Shown: in pieces, positions 9,235-17,922 of the stretch
How positions within the stretch are numbered: position 1 is the first letter of the stretch
How the letters are laid out: each line of letters starts with the position of its first letter
Origin: Alteromonadaceae bacterium 2753L.S.0a.02
GTDB lineage: Bacteria > Pseudomonadota > Gammaproteobacteria > Pseudomonadales > Cellvibrionaceae
Reading direction: 5' to 3'
Assembly: GCA_007827375.1 (NCBI GenBank)
Contig: VISH01000001.1
Coordinates: 868,001 to 932,000 of the forward strand
Length of the DNA: 64,000 bases
The notes under the pieces: generated by a model
Database searches by the model: none
What the model was told of the DNA's origin: nothing
Seen by the model: only the letters and a program-made list of their open reading frames with translations
Translations under genes and position numbers: made by a program

Positions 9235-9654
9235 TCATTTGCCGGGGAACCCTAAAAAATAGTTAGCGTAGCAGGAAGGTATGGCCTGGCGTGGGTAGCG
9301 AAATGTCTCCGACGATAATTTCCAGAGTTTACGACGGTATAACGAGGGCGACATACCAACCTGTTCGCTAAATTTTGATGAGAAACTCCCAAGGCTCGAA
9401 TATCCAACGCTTTCACACACTTCCATAATGCTGGCGTTCTCAGTAACTAATATTCTTTTGGCTGTTTCAATTCTCAAGCGAATTAGAAACGCATTGGGAG
9501 TTTCGCCAAAGGTGTTCTTAAAAACCCGGCAAAAATGGAATGGCGATAAATTGGCTCGACTGGCGACACTGCTTAAATCGAAGGTATTTAGATAATTACC
9601 GGCAATATAGTCTCTACCCGCACATACCTTTTTAAATTGAATATTTGGGTTCAT
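9235..9654 (-). CDS. AraC-type helix-turn-helix regulator (DNA-binding domain only)
   Basis: 139 residues, consisting almost only of the AraC DNA-binding domain: LSSVASRANLSPFHFCRVFKNTFG (first helix-turn-helix) and IMEVCESVGYSSLGSFSSKF with VGMSPSLYR (second). No cupin or other sensor domain precedes it. GAAG lies upstream of the ATG. It is the first gene of a two-gene unit with the VOC protein (71-bp gap). Likely a small activator of the MarA/SoxS style. Confidence 0.9.
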   Translation of the reverse strand: MNPNIQFKKVCAGRDYIAGNYLNTFDLSSVASRANLSPFHFCRVFKNTFGETPNAFLIRLRIETAKRILVTENASIMEVCESVGYSSLGSFSSKFSEQVGMSPSLYRRKLWKLSSETFRYPRQAIPSCYANYFLGFPGK

Positions 9655-9844
9655 TTCTTCATATCCCTAATCTTCTAACGAAGATGCGCGGTACTTTCTA
9701 ACCAAAAGAAACTAACCAAAAGAAAAATATTGTCCTAACCACAAGAAACATAGTGTCATTTTTCAAAGGTCCCCTAGTAAAACTTGCCATTCACTAAGTC
9801 TGCCGCACCCAATATACTCTGCCTAGACTTGTCTGAGGCACTCG

Positions 9845-10372
9845 CTAGTGCCCAGTTCCAAAATCATCAATTTGAATTAAGTGTTCCACGATATCCTGCA
9901 CTACTTTTTCAGCGCTACCCGAATCTGCGGCTACCGTGATGTCGGCGTATCGTTCATAAAGTGAAGAGCGCTCTGCGAATATAGTGTCCAACGTTGCACC
10001 AGGTTGACTCGCAAGGCCCCGCGTTGCCTGATTGGTGATACGCTCTTTCATACTGGATAAGGCTATTTTCAACCACACCCTTGGGCCTAAACCGGCTAGC
10101 CTGTTCATCGCCGCTTCACTGTAAACAACGCTACCACCGGTGGCGACAATTGCGTTTTCCAAGCCTTCCGACAGTAAGACTTCCTCTTCCAGGCGTCGCA
10201 GCGCAATATATCCGTTTCTGTCCAGGTAATCCTGCAAAGTCATATCAACGCGCTGCTGAATCAGTAAATCGGTGTCGATAAAGCCTTTTGCCAGTCGTTT
10301 CGCCAACAATACACCCGTTGTGCTTTTACCAGCGCCGGGCATTCCTATCAAAATGACAGATTTTTCGTTCAT
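9845..10372 (-). CDS. Shikimate kinase (AroK/AroL family), stand-alone
   Basis: 175 residues, the family's usual length. Walker A GMPGAGKST is at residues 10-18, the DTD metal/shikimate motif at 34-36, RRLEEEVL, the ATGGSVV shikimate-binding loop, and the lid TRGLAS with its Arg. The enzyme phosphorylates shikimate at O-3 with ATP in the chorismate pathway. It is not next to aroB, so it may be a second AroL-type copy or a paralogue with a different substrate (inference). The start has only a poor ribosome site. Confidence 0.88.
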   Translation of the reverse strand: MNEKSVILIGMPGAGKSTTGVLLAKRLAKGFIDTDLLIQQRVDMTLQDYLDRNGYIALRRLEEEVLLSEGLENAIVATGGSVVYSEAAMNRLAGLGPRVWLKIALSSMKERITNQATRGLASQPGATLDTIFAERSSLYERYADITVAADSGSAEKVVQDIVEHLIQIDDFGTGH

Positions 10373-11023
10373 GGGACAAACTCATAAGTGACCAAATTCA
10401 ACAATAAGGCGCGGAGTATAAACACCGTTTCTTAAAGTTTGTTGTCACCGCAATAATCAAACATTTATCACCTGTGCCACTTTAGTGCATAAACAATTTA
10501 GTGCAAGAACAACGTGGTGCAAAAACAACGCCATAATTTTGCTGGCGAAGGTCGCTCAATATGAGTTGTATTTTGTGCCATATCCATCGACTACATCGCT
10601 TTGTGGCTTTTAAGCATCTAAAGCATCCTTCTTGCTTCGGTATTTTTTGGAGGAAATACCGAGCTCTGCGCAATTGATGAAAGCTCATCCGTTTGTGACT
10701 AAGGGCATACCAAAGATAAATTGCCGTACCATTCCCTCAAATCGCGCGATGTTTTTTCTGCAAGCCCGGTACCTTATTTTCGCAATTGCGTCCCGGTAAA
10801 GTTGCAGGATATGTTAATTCCAGCATAGACCTGAACATGCACGCCAGACTAATATTCGACCGGTCAGGAAACCAGGTGCTGTATGTAAAGCAAAACCAAA
10901 ACCCCTATAGTAGCGATGTTATGGATGATAAAGCTTTTAAAGCTCGCCTGATGTGTAATTTCAAATTTATTTTTATAAGGTTTAATACAGGCAGAATACT
11001 AGCCGAACTGCTACCATATCGCC
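10373..11023. other. Intergenic region with tandem repeat and a hairpin exposing GGAGG in its loop
   Basis: 650 bp. It contains three 16-bp repeats (10481-10528) and a 9-bp perfect stem TCGGTATTT / AAATACCGA (10637-10645 / 10654-10662) with loop TTTGGAGG. Short open frames (68 and 81 codons) have no support. No clear promoter could be assigned. Confidence 0.5.
10481..10528. repeat. Three tandem 16-bp repeats
   Basis: The units are TTTAGTGCATAAACAA, TTTAGTGCAAGAACAA and CGTGGTGCAAAAACAA, exactly 16 bp each. They lie about 110 bp upstream of the shikimate kinase start. Confidence 0.8.
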
Positions 11024-11830
11024 ATGCATGAACTTATTAACACCACACGAAAAATACTGCAAGAAAACACCGATCTTCCCTTTTCGGTGTACACTTCTGT
11101 GGAAGTTCAAAACATATTCAATGTTCCTATTATCAAACCGCTGTTGGTTTGCGTACTGAACGGTTGCAAACGCCTTGGAGAGCAGAAAGATATAAGCTGT
11201 TACGCGGGTAATTTTATATTTTTATCCAACAGTCCCAAAATCAATATGCGCAACATTCCCGGCAGCAACGAATATTTCGCGCTGCTTATTGACTTCGACT
11301 TCACGGACTTCGAATGTCTGCCTGTGTCACAAAATCCCATCATTACACACTTTCAAGGCAGTATAGATCCCTTGCTAAAAAATACACTGCAACAATTTTT
11401 GAGCTGGTCAGCAGTAGCAAGCCCTGAACTATGGCCACTGCGACGTAAGGAAATTTTGCAAGTATTATTGCACCAGGGATACCAACAAGTTTGTCGGATC
11501 ATGGAGTCTCCCAGCCTCAGCCACAAGCTGCACACAATTATCGGCCAGGATGTTGCAACTGACTTTTCCGCAACCGAACTGGCTAATATGTTAGCCATGA
11601 GTGAATCAACATTACGGCGGCGCTTGCAGTCTGAGGGGCTTAATTTACAAACCATTAAAGACCGCGCCAAACTGGGTTTCGGTTTACATTTGGTGCAAAC
11701 CAGCAACGACCCGGTGGGTCGTATCGCCGAACGATGCGGTTATTTATCGCAATCACGCTTTACAGAAAAATTCAAACAACTCTTCGGCGTAACACCGAGC
11801 GAAATCAGAAAAACACAATTGCGCGAATAG
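11024..11830 (+). CDS. AraC family transcriptional regulator
   Basis: 268 residues. The N-terminal 150 residues form a cupin-like sensor region (YAGNFIFLSNSP and following beta strands). The C-terminal AraC domain has two helix-turn-helix elements: ATELANMLAMSESTLRRRL and VGRIAERCGYLSQSRFTEKFKQLFG followed by VTPSEIRK. It is upstream of and in the same direction as the PEBP gene at 11924 (93-bp gap). The start lacks a clear ribosome site. The inducer is unknown. Confidence 0.9.
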   Translation: MHELINTTRKILQENTDLPFSVYTSVEVQNIFNVPIIKPLLVCVLNGCKRLGEQKDISCYAGNFIFLSNSPKINMRNIPGSNEYFALLIDFDFTDFECLPVSQNPIITHFQGSIDPLLKNTLQQFLSWSAVASPELWPLRRKEILQVLLHQGYQQVCRIMESPSLSHKLHTIIGQDVATDFSATELANMLAMSESTLRRRLQSEGLNLQTIKDRAKLGFGLHLVQTSNDPVGRIAERCGYLSQSRFTEKFKQLFGVTPSEIRKTQLRE

Positions 11831-11923
11831 GGCGAAAACCTGATCGGATTCGTGCTAACCGCCACGCCTACAGCAACCTAATATAGCTGTCTTCAAACGA
11901 TTCAACAGGGAGACACTGCAAAC

Positions 11924-12478
11924 ATGATCAAACACAGGCTGGCACTATCACTCGTCCTATTAATGGCGACTAATCATGCTTTGGGGAGCGATTTACAACT
12001 CACTAGTACCGATATCGCACCCGGAAAATTTATGAAAAATGCTCAGGAATACCAGGGTTTTGGTTGTCAGGGGGCAAATTTATCACCGCAACTTACCTGG
12101 TCTGGGGAACCCGAAGGCACAGAAGCTTTTGCTATTTTTGCCTACGACCCAGACGCGCCAACGGGGAGCGGCTGGTGGCACTGGCAGGTGGTAAATATCC
12201 CTAAAAATGTTCATACACTGGCAACCGGCGCTGGAGCCGTAGACGCTGGTAAGCTCCCCAAAGGCAGTATTCAAGTGACCAATGACTATGGAGAAGCCGG
12301 GTTCGGCGGCGCCTGTCCACCACAAGGTCACGGAGTTCATCAATATCAATTTACGGTGTTTGCACTTTCCCAAATACTGGAACTTCCGGAGAATGCGTCT
12401 GCGGCCTTAACGGGTTATATGGTAAAAGCACACGCATTAGACTCCGCAACGATAGAAGCCTTGTATAAGCGCGATTGA
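11924..12478 (+). CDS. YbhB/YbcL family PEBP (Raf-kinase-inhibitor-like) protein, exported
   Basis: 184 residues with a signal peptide (1-21, ending NHALGS). The PEBP fold is marked by GANLSPQLTWSG, YDPDAPTGSGWWHWQVVNIP (DPDxP anion-binding motif) and GVHQYQFTVFAL. GGGAG precedes the start. Bacterial PEBP proteins bind small anions or phospholipid headgroups; no reaction is established. It may be controlled by the AraC gene directly upstream. Confidence 0.93.
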   Translation: MIKHRLALSLVLLMATNHALGSDLQLTSTDIAPGKFMKNAQEYQGFGCQGANLSPQLTWSGEPEGTEAFAIFAYDPDAPTGSGWWHWQVVNIPKNVHTLATGAGAVDAGKLPKGSIQVTNDYGEAGFGGACPPQGHGVHQYQFTVFALSQILELPENASAALTGYMVKAHALDSATIEALYKRD

Positions 12479-12545
12479 TGACATACTTGAAAGCGCTTCG
12501 TGTATCGGGTTTACCATGCTACTCGTGTTCGAAATCGCTCTGGCC

Positions 12546-13277
12546 TTACGCATTCTTCATTAAGCTGTAGGCGAGAAATGGAAAGATTCGATAAAGCAGA
12601 TATAACAGCTTCGATTTGCCGATCAGAACAGTGTTCTTATTCGCTGTAATGGCAGTGAGCGCTTCTTTGGCGAAGTCCTGCGGAGTCATTTTATTTTTCC
12701 CCCTGCCTTGGGTCATTTCAGTATCGACCAAGGCGGGGATAAGCTCAAATACACCGACTGATGAGTCTTCCAATTGGTAACGCAAAGCCCGCGTAAAACT
12801 GCGTAAAGCAGACTTGGAAGCACAGTACACAGCGGCGTTTTTTTTAGGCGCAATTGCCAGCGCCGATGTAATATTTACCACTGCCGCTTGATTGTGTCGC
12901 ATCAGATTTGGCAGTAACCGGTTGGTTAAATAAATTGGCGCCAAGAGATTAACCGCCACCTCTTCTCTTATTGCGCTGGCTTCGGCTTGTTCGCTTGTAA
13001 AAAGGACGTTGTATTGCACCCCAGCGTTGTTGATGAGTATATTAAGATTGGGGTGCTCAGCAAGTAACACGTCCGCCAAGCGGTTAAGGTCCGCCTCGTC
13101 GCTAAGATCACATTGGTAGGTGACGACATCAGGAAGCTGATTTTGCAACTCTTCAAGTCGCGCCTTATTTCTGCCACAAACGATGATTTTATTGGTGCTG
13201 TAAAGTAATTTAACCAAAGCCAAGCCAATGCCCGACGCGCCACCCGTTATCAGTATGGTGTTACCGTTCAATTTCAT
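12546..13277 (-). CDS. SDR family oxidoreductase (DltE-like)
   Basis: 243 residues with the full classical SDR set: NAD(P)-binding TGGASGIG (residues 11-18), NNAG (88-91), catalytic Ser in NITSALA, and YCASK (YxxxK). A hydrophobic C-terminus (LLYLLYRIFPFLAY) suggests membrane association. GGAG precedes the ATG. A Crp/Fnr-type regulator lies 102 bp upstream on the same strand. Substrate unknown. Confidence 0.9.
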   Translation of the reverse strand: MKLNGNTILITGGASGIGLALVKLLYSTNKIIVCGRNKARLEELQNQLPDVVTYQCDLSDEADLNRLADVLLAEHPNLNILINNAGVQYNVLFTSEQAEASAIREEVAVNLLAPIYLTNRLLPNLMRHNQAAVVNITSALAIAPKKNAAVYCASKSALRSFTRALRYQLEDSSVGVFELIPALVDTEMTQGRGKNKMTPQDFAKEALTAITANKNTVLIGKSKLLYLLYRIFPFLAYSLMKNA

Positions 13278-13379
13278 CTGCCCATTCTCCAGTAATCGCC
13301 TTTAACAAATTCCTAGTAATTGGCGACTAGATTAGGTACCGAGGAAACTATTTTCCTTAACCCGGGTTTAGAAACGCGA

Positions 13380-13991
13380 TTATTTTATTCGTTTACGAAT
13401 TCTGGATAGCGCGACATCGGTTATGCCAAGGTAGGATGCAATTTGGTAGAGAGGCAGGCGTTGCACAAGCCCAGGTTCCTGAGCAAGAAAGGTCTTATAG
13501 CGTTGTTCAGCGGAATCCAGCAGAAAACCGGCTTCCCTGCTTGTTTTTCTTACCGCAAGGCTTTCCATATGCAGGCGCCCCAGGTTGGCCCACGCCAAGG
13601 ACTCCTGATAAAGTTTATTCAAACCTTCGAGAGAAATTGCCAGTGTGTGAGTGGGTTCTAATGCTTGAATGTAGAACCGGCAGGGCTCCGGTTGCGCGGC
13701 ATATTGTACCGCACCGGCAAACTGATTCTCGTGAGAAAAGGATTTGTTGTATTCCTTACCCTCTTCAGAAATGTAATAAAAACGTACCAACCCGGAACAG
13801 ATAAAAAACACGCTGTTTGCTATGTCACCGGATCGATGCAGTGCCTTATCTTTTGGAAAATACGCGGGCGTACAGAATTTCCTAACTTTTTCCCGCTCCG
13901 ACACATCGAACATTCCATATTTTTTTAGAGTTTCATCCAAACGATTGAAGCAGAGTATCGACTCTTCATTATCGCGCTCGTCCATTTTCAT
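13380..13991 (-). CDS. Crp/Fnr family transcriptional regulator
   Basis: 203 residues. A cyclic-nucleotide-binding-type beta barrel occupies residues 30-140 (ALHRSGDIANSVFFICSGLVRFYY). A Crp-type helix-turn-helix is at the very C-terminus (LYQIASYLGITDVALSRIRKRIK). No Cys cluster like that of FNR is present, so it is not an oxygen sensor of the FNR kind. It is transcribed towards the SDR gene and probably regulates it. Confidence 0.88.
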   Translation of the reverse strand: MKMDERDNEESILCFNRLDETLKKYGMFDVSEREKVRKFCTPAYFPKDKALHRSGDIANSVFFICSGLVRFYYISEEGKEYNKSFSHENQFAGAVQYAAQPEPCRFYIQALEPTHTLAISLEGLNKLYQESLAWANLGRLHMESLAVRKTSREAGFLLDSAEQRYKTFLAQEPGLVQRLPLYQIASYLGITDVALSRIRKRIK

Positions 13992-14087
13992 ACTGGTGCC
14001 GCCTTTTCACGAAAACCGAGCTGTATTAATTGATGCCAACGCCTTTAAACGCCGCATAATCTCAGGCAATACAACTTTCGATTTTTT

Positions 14088-15731
14088 TTACCGCATATTA
14101 TTTTTTGTTAGATCAGGCGGCGTACCCATTCGTTTACGCACCTGGTTTGAATGCCATACCGCAGGAACAATAACAAAAACAACAATGGCAGCCAGTACCC
14201 AGAGGTAGGTCTGATTCAAAGTGGCAATATTCGCAATTTCTGCGGCACGTTCATTGTTAACCTGTTCAGCAAACGCAAGCGGCCCAATGGCTGCTTCCCT
14301 GGCGATGGAAAAACCGTTGCTCACGGCGCTTTGCCAACCCAGCGCGGAAAGTGATGCGTAGGCCTTATATCCAATAATAGAAGCGCCAAAACCAATCACG
14401 CCAATACCCACAGTACCCACAGCGAATATTCCCAAACCCACCGCACCAAGGCCTACCAAACCCACCGACACAATACCCACACTTACCGGTGCGACGGCCA
14501 AACCACCCCAGGCGAAGAGCAAACCGTAGGCTCGGTCGCCACCGGCAATCCAACCGTAAGCAGGCTTGTCGCCGACTTCGGCCATACCCAGTTTAAAATG
14601 CACCAGAGGCGCGCCTAAAATTCGCAGCCGGGTTTTGTATTCTCGTTGCGGAGAATCCAGACGATCAAGGTCATTATCAAACGCTTCCGGAAAGAATATG
14701 CGTTGCTGCGCGCGCATTCTCGGCATGCCCACCAGAACCTGCACCAACAGTGCCAGGTAAACGGCAATAAAAGCGATCACCAACAGCTGCGAAGCCATCG
14801 CCAAGTAAGCGGCATACTCGACGCGGGCCAGCGCGAAATACCGCAACGCAAGCATACCGGCCACAAACACGGCCGCATAGACAAAGAAAAGCGACACCAG
14901 CTTGATGGTCGCGTGCCGTTCCCGCTGAGTACGCACCTGAGCCAGGCCAGCCCTTACGCTAAAGAAAGAACCGATTACCCCGGAAAGAGAGGCCAGAAGT
15001 GTTAGCAAAGTGGCCAGTGTAAAAAACGACCCCACTTTCAGTGCGCCAGTACCCAAGGCAGCCGCCTTTGCGGGCGGTGACACCCCCTCAATCGCGAGCA
15101 ATACCGCCGAGGTGAAGGCTGCACCCGGCTTGCTTTTCTCCAGTGCGTCTTCCACAAAGGTGACCATTGCCTGCTGCAGGATTTTGCGACCCCGTGACAA
15201 ACGCTGCTTGACGGTTGCTTCGCTCAACTCCAGTTCAGTGGCAACATGCTCCACCGAACGATGTTCGCGGTAAAACAAAATCAGGGGTTCACGATAATTC
15301 TGCGGCAGTTTTTCCAGAGTCTGCCACAGCAATGCCTGTTGTTGCGCTTCGATAACGGCATCTTCCACCTTCTCATGGTGCTGTTCGTGCGCCGCGCACT
15401 CCTCAAGTTCTCCGGCACCTCTAACCGGTTGGTTGGCCTCCTTGCGATGGTAGTGGCTCACCTTAAACCTCAGAATACCGCACAGCCAGGCCTTAAGCTT
15501 TTCGGGGTCACGCAACGTGTCAAGTTTACGCCAGGCTTCGATAAAAGTTTCCTGAGCAATATCTTCGCTGTGCTTGAGGTCGCCCACCGCGGAATAGGCC
15601 AGAGAGCACAGCAGGCTCTGATAGCGCGCCACTATCTCGCCGAATGAATCCCGGTCGCCACCCAGGGATGCCAGCACCAAAGCCGCATCGCTGGAAGCAT
15701 TAAATTGAGTTCGCTTTTTGAAAATCTGCAT
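14088..15731 (-). CDS. ECF-type RNA polymerase sigma factor with fused C-terminal membrane domain
   Basis: 547 residues, against about 190 for a normal ECF sigma factor. Region 2 (about 35-95) includes DLKHSEDIAQETFIEAWRKL; region 4 (about 140-190) includes LPQNYREPLILFYREHRSV and LELSEATVKQRLSRGR. From about 225 a membrane part follows: several helices (FFTLATLLTLLASLSG, LVSLFFVYAAVFVAGMLAL, LLVIAFIAVYLALLV), a Gly-rich stretch with repeated xVGxxxVG steps, and a last helix (LWVLAAIVVFVIVPAVW). The membrane part may hold the sigma domain inactive at the membrane, replacing a separate anti-sigma factor (inference). It is divergent from the CIA30-like gene and shares its promoter type. Confidence 0.88.
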   Translation of the reverse strand: MQIFKKRTQFNASSDAALVLASLGGDRDSFGEIVARYQSLLCSLAYSAVGDLKHSEDIAQETFIEAWRKLDTLRDPEKLKAWLCGILRFKVSHYHRKEANQPVRGAGELEECAAHEQHHEKVEDAVIEAQQQALLWQTLEKLPQNYREPLILFYREHRSVEHVATELELSEATVKQRLSRGRKILQQAMVTFVEDALEKSKPGAAFTSAVLLAIEGVSPPAKAAALGTGALKVGSFFTLATLLTLLASLSGVIGSFFSVRAGLAQVRTQRERHATIKLVSLFFVYAAVFVAGMLALRYFALARVEYAAYLAMASQLLVIAFIAVYLALLVQVLVGMPRMRAQQRIFFPEAFDNDLDRLDSPQREYKTRLRILGAPLVHFKLGMAEVGDKPAYGWIAGGDRAYGLLFAWGGLAVAPVSVGIVSVGLVGLGAVGLGIFAVGTVGIGVIGFGASIIGYKAYASLSALGWQSAVSNGFSIAREAAIGPLAFAEQVNNERAAEIANIATLNQTYLWVLAAIVVFVIVPAVWHSNQVRKRMGTPPDLTKNNMR

Positions 15732-15779
15732 GGGTTTTCAGTCTTTACTCACGGTGAAATAGAGTCGCCATTTATCCAG

Positions 15780-15806
15780 GTGCCCAACTCTCAGTAAAAG
15801 GTGACA
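15780..15806 (-). promoter_or_regulatory. Putative ECF promoter of the sigma gene (TGTCACC-N15-GGCAC)
   Basis: On the minus strand TGTCACC (15800-15806) and GGCAC (15780-15784) are 15 nt apart, about 50 bp upstream of the sigma gene ATG. The same two elements with identical spacing occur in front of the divergent gene. GTCACC-like -35 boxes are typical of several ECF groups, so autoregulation is likely. Confidence 0.7.
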
Positions 15807-15872
15807 CCTTTTTTCAAAAAATTTAAAAAAAAAAGTACATTCAGGAGATCAGCGAAATTTTCTCCAATTTCC

Positions 15873-15899
15873 TGTCACCTTTTTGCATCGCCAGGGCAC
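15873..15899 (+). promoter_or_regulatory. Putative ECF promoter of the CIA30/acyltransferase genes (TGTCACC-N15-GGCAC)
   Basis: TGTCACC (15873-15879) and GGCAC (15895-15899) are 15 nt apart, 40 bp before the ATG at 15939. Elements, spacing and T-rich start of the spacer match the divergent copy upstream of the sigma gene, so the neighbouring sigma factor probably transcribes both. Confidence 0.7.
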
Positions 15900-15938
15900 T
15901 TATAGCGGTAACTGATCACGCTAACCTGGAGAACAACT

Positions 15939-16541
15939 ATGAAAACACATCATCTAACACAAACTCTCATTACAATCATCGCGTTTTGTACTCTTTCAGC
16001 ATTCAGCCTTGCCGAGCCCCTAAAACCCCTTGTGGACGACTTTGGCGATGCCGCCAATAACAGTCTCGGCATTCCCCGCCAGTTTATCAACGATACGGTT
16101 ACAGGCGGCGGCACAAACACCCAACAGCAAGTCGCTGCCGGGGTATTGAAAGTAAAAGGTGAAATTGTACCGCCACGGGGTCAACCGGGCTGGGCAAGCT
16201 CGGTACTGCTGCTGGACCCACAAGGCCTGCCCCAGGACGCCAGCGGCTTCGATGGCATTAAACTTTTGGTGAAAGTAAACAAAGGCTTTATTTCGCTTTC
16301 CGCCAACAGCTCTGAGGTGAAAAACTTCGATTACCACGCCGCGCCCATCACCACCAAAGCGGATGGCAAATTCCACGAAGTGAAAATTCCCTTCGCCACC
16401 ATGAAGCGCGCCTGGTCGGAACAAACAGCGTTAAACACCAAAACCATCGCCAGCCTGAGTATTGTCGCCTTCAGCCCGCAAAAAGCTTCCTTTGAATTCG
16501 AAGTGGATGAAATCAGCTTTTATAAAGCGGCTGCCAAATAA
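15939..16541 (+). CDS. CIA30-like secreted protein (NADH:ubiquinone oxidoreductase assembly factor 30 fold)
   Basis: 200 residues with a signal peptide (1-26, ending FSLAEP) and a single beta-sandwich domain that resembles CIA30 (VDDFGD near the start, SGFDGIKLLVKVNKG, KIPFATMKRAW, FEFEVDEISFY). In bacteria such domains are galactose-binding-like and often bind carbohydrate. CTGGAG precedes the ATG. It is followed after 20 bp by an acyltransferase gene and preceded by an ECF-type promoter. Probably part of the output of the membrane-linked sigma factor; exact role unknown. Confidence 0.8.
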   Translation: MKTHHLTQTLITIIAFCTLSAFSLAEPLKPLVDDFGDAANNSLGIPRQFINDTVTGGGTNTQQQVAAGVLKVKGEIVPPRGQPGWASSVLLLDPQGLPQDASGFDGIKLLVKVNKGFISLSANSSEVKNFDYHAAPITTKADGKFHEVKIPFATMKRAWSEQTALNTKTIASLSIVAFSPQKASFEFEVDEISFYKAAAK

Positions 16542-16561
16542 CACTCATACGGAAGAAAGCC

Positions 16562-17803
16562 ATGCAAACGTTAATCTCCACTTCAAACCGGCTCGACTAT
16601 CTGGACGGCGTCCGGGCCTTCGCGTTACTACTGGGTATAGTATTTCACGCAAGCCTGTCGTTTATGCCCATTTACATCGGTTGGGCAGTTATGGACGTAT
16701 CCACCAGCTCCATGGTGAGTGTGTTTATGAACATAAGCCATTCGTTCCGAATGGAATTGTTCTTTCTCATCGCTGGGTTTTTCAGCCACATGACGTTTCA
16801 TGGCAAGGGCGCGCAGACCTTTATAAGGTCCCGCGTCGTGCGCATAGCCATTCCTTTCGTCGTCGCCTGGTTTGTACTGCGCCCGCTGCTGGTTTCCTGT
16901 TGGATTATGGGTGCGGAAAGCCTGCGAGGAGAACCTCAGATTATCGCAGCCTTGGCCGCGGGTTTTGCTAGCCTGGGTCAGCTCCCTGCAGGCCTATTCA
17001 CCGGCAGCCACCTCTGGTTTTTGTATTACCTGTTATTGATAAGCGGATTTACCCTGGTGCTGCGCTATCTTATGTGCCTGTATGCCCCGGTTCGGAAAAA
17101 AATGGGCGCTATCGCCAATAAGCTTGTTGGCTGGCTGTGCCGCTCAGCCGTTGCCCTCGTCGCCATAGCGATTCCAACGGCAGCCTGCCTCTGGGCCATG
17201 AGCCATTGGGGCGTGGATACACCGGATAAAACACTGCTTCCGATGCTCCCCGTCTTAGTACTCTACGGCGGTTTTTTTGGTTTCGGTTGGCTATTGCATC
17301 GCGAGCCACCCTTCATTGCGCAATTTGCGCGACTGAGCTGGAGTAAATCCACCTTGTGTCTATGCGCCATCGTGGCCACCACACAGCTTGCGGGCTTCGA
17401 ATACCAACAAAACCACGCCCATTATTTAGTGCTTAAAGCCGCTTATCTTTTTAGCTATGCGCTGATGATGTGGACACTGGTCTCGCTCACGATCGGCCTT
17501 TTCAAACGCTTTTTAAGCCGCCCAAGCAAAATCGTACGCTATATTGCCGACGCTTCCTATTGGCTTTATCTGATACACCTTCCCATTGTTATCTGGTTGC
17601 AAATCGCTTTTGCCGAACTGGCGCTGCACTGGTCTATTAAGCTCGTCGCGGTGTCATTATTAACACTATTGATAGCCTTAGTGCTTTACGACTTAGTGGT
17701 GCGAGCAACATTTATGGGAAAGATATTGAACGGCAAACGAAAAGCTCGTGTATTGTTTTCGTTTGGGAGAGATACGGGAATGCAGCAATTTTTAAGGAGT
17801 TAG
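16562..17803 (+). CDS. Acyltransferase family 3 (OpgC/OafA-like) integral membrane protein
   Basis: 413 residues with about ten membrane helices. The N-terminal signature LDYLDGVRAFALLLGIVFHA contains the family's catalytic His, and SFRMELFFLIAGFF and RSRVVRIAIPF follow as expected. Such enzymes move acyl groups across the inner membrane onto glucans or lipopolysaccharide; OpgC (MdoC) succinylates periplasmic glucans. GGAAG lies upstream of the ATG. It is in an operon with the CIA30-like gene under the ECF promoter, which suggests an envelope-stress modification of a glycan (inference). Confidence 0.88.
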   Translation: MQTLISTSNRLDYLDGVRAFALLLGIVFHASLSFMPIYIGWAVMDVSTSSMVSVFMNISHSFRMELFFLIAGFFSHMTFHGKGAQTFIRSRVVRIAIPFVVAWFVLRPLLVSCWIMGAESLRGEPQIIAALAAGFASLGQLPAGLFTGSHLWFLYYLLLISGFTLVLRYLMCLYAPVRKKMGAIANKLVGWLCRSAVALVAIAIPTAACLWAMSHWGVDTPDKTLLPMLPVLVLYGGFFGFGWLLHREPPFIAQFARLSWSKSTLCLCAIVATTQLAGFEYQQNHAHYLVLKAAYLFSYALMMWTLVSLTIGLFKRFLSRPSKIVRYIADASYWLYLIHLPIVIWLQIAFAELALHWSIKLVAVSLLTLLIALVLYDLVVRATFMGKILNGKRKARVLFSFGRDTGMQQFLRS

Positions 17804-17871
17804 GTACTTACTTGAATCAGCTAAGGGACTGGGCGTAAACCACTAAGCTTTCGCAATTGAAAACTCTGTGA

Positions 17872-17899
17872 TGGCGCTCCGCTCTCTCGCAGAGCGCCA
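17872..17899. terminator. Hairpin between convergent genes, possible terminator
   Basis: TGGCGCTC (17872-17879) and GAGCGCCA (17892-17899) form a perfect 8-bp stem between the convergent acyltransferase and secreted-protein genes. There is no T-tract, so termination is uncertain. Confidence 0.4.
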
Positions 17900-17922
17900 G
17901 TTACCCCGTAACGAGTTAAGTG

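Noticed and set aside
10786..11031. 81-codon frame before the AraC gene
   Set aside because: Overlaps the AraC start, has no ribosome site, and composition is not convincing.
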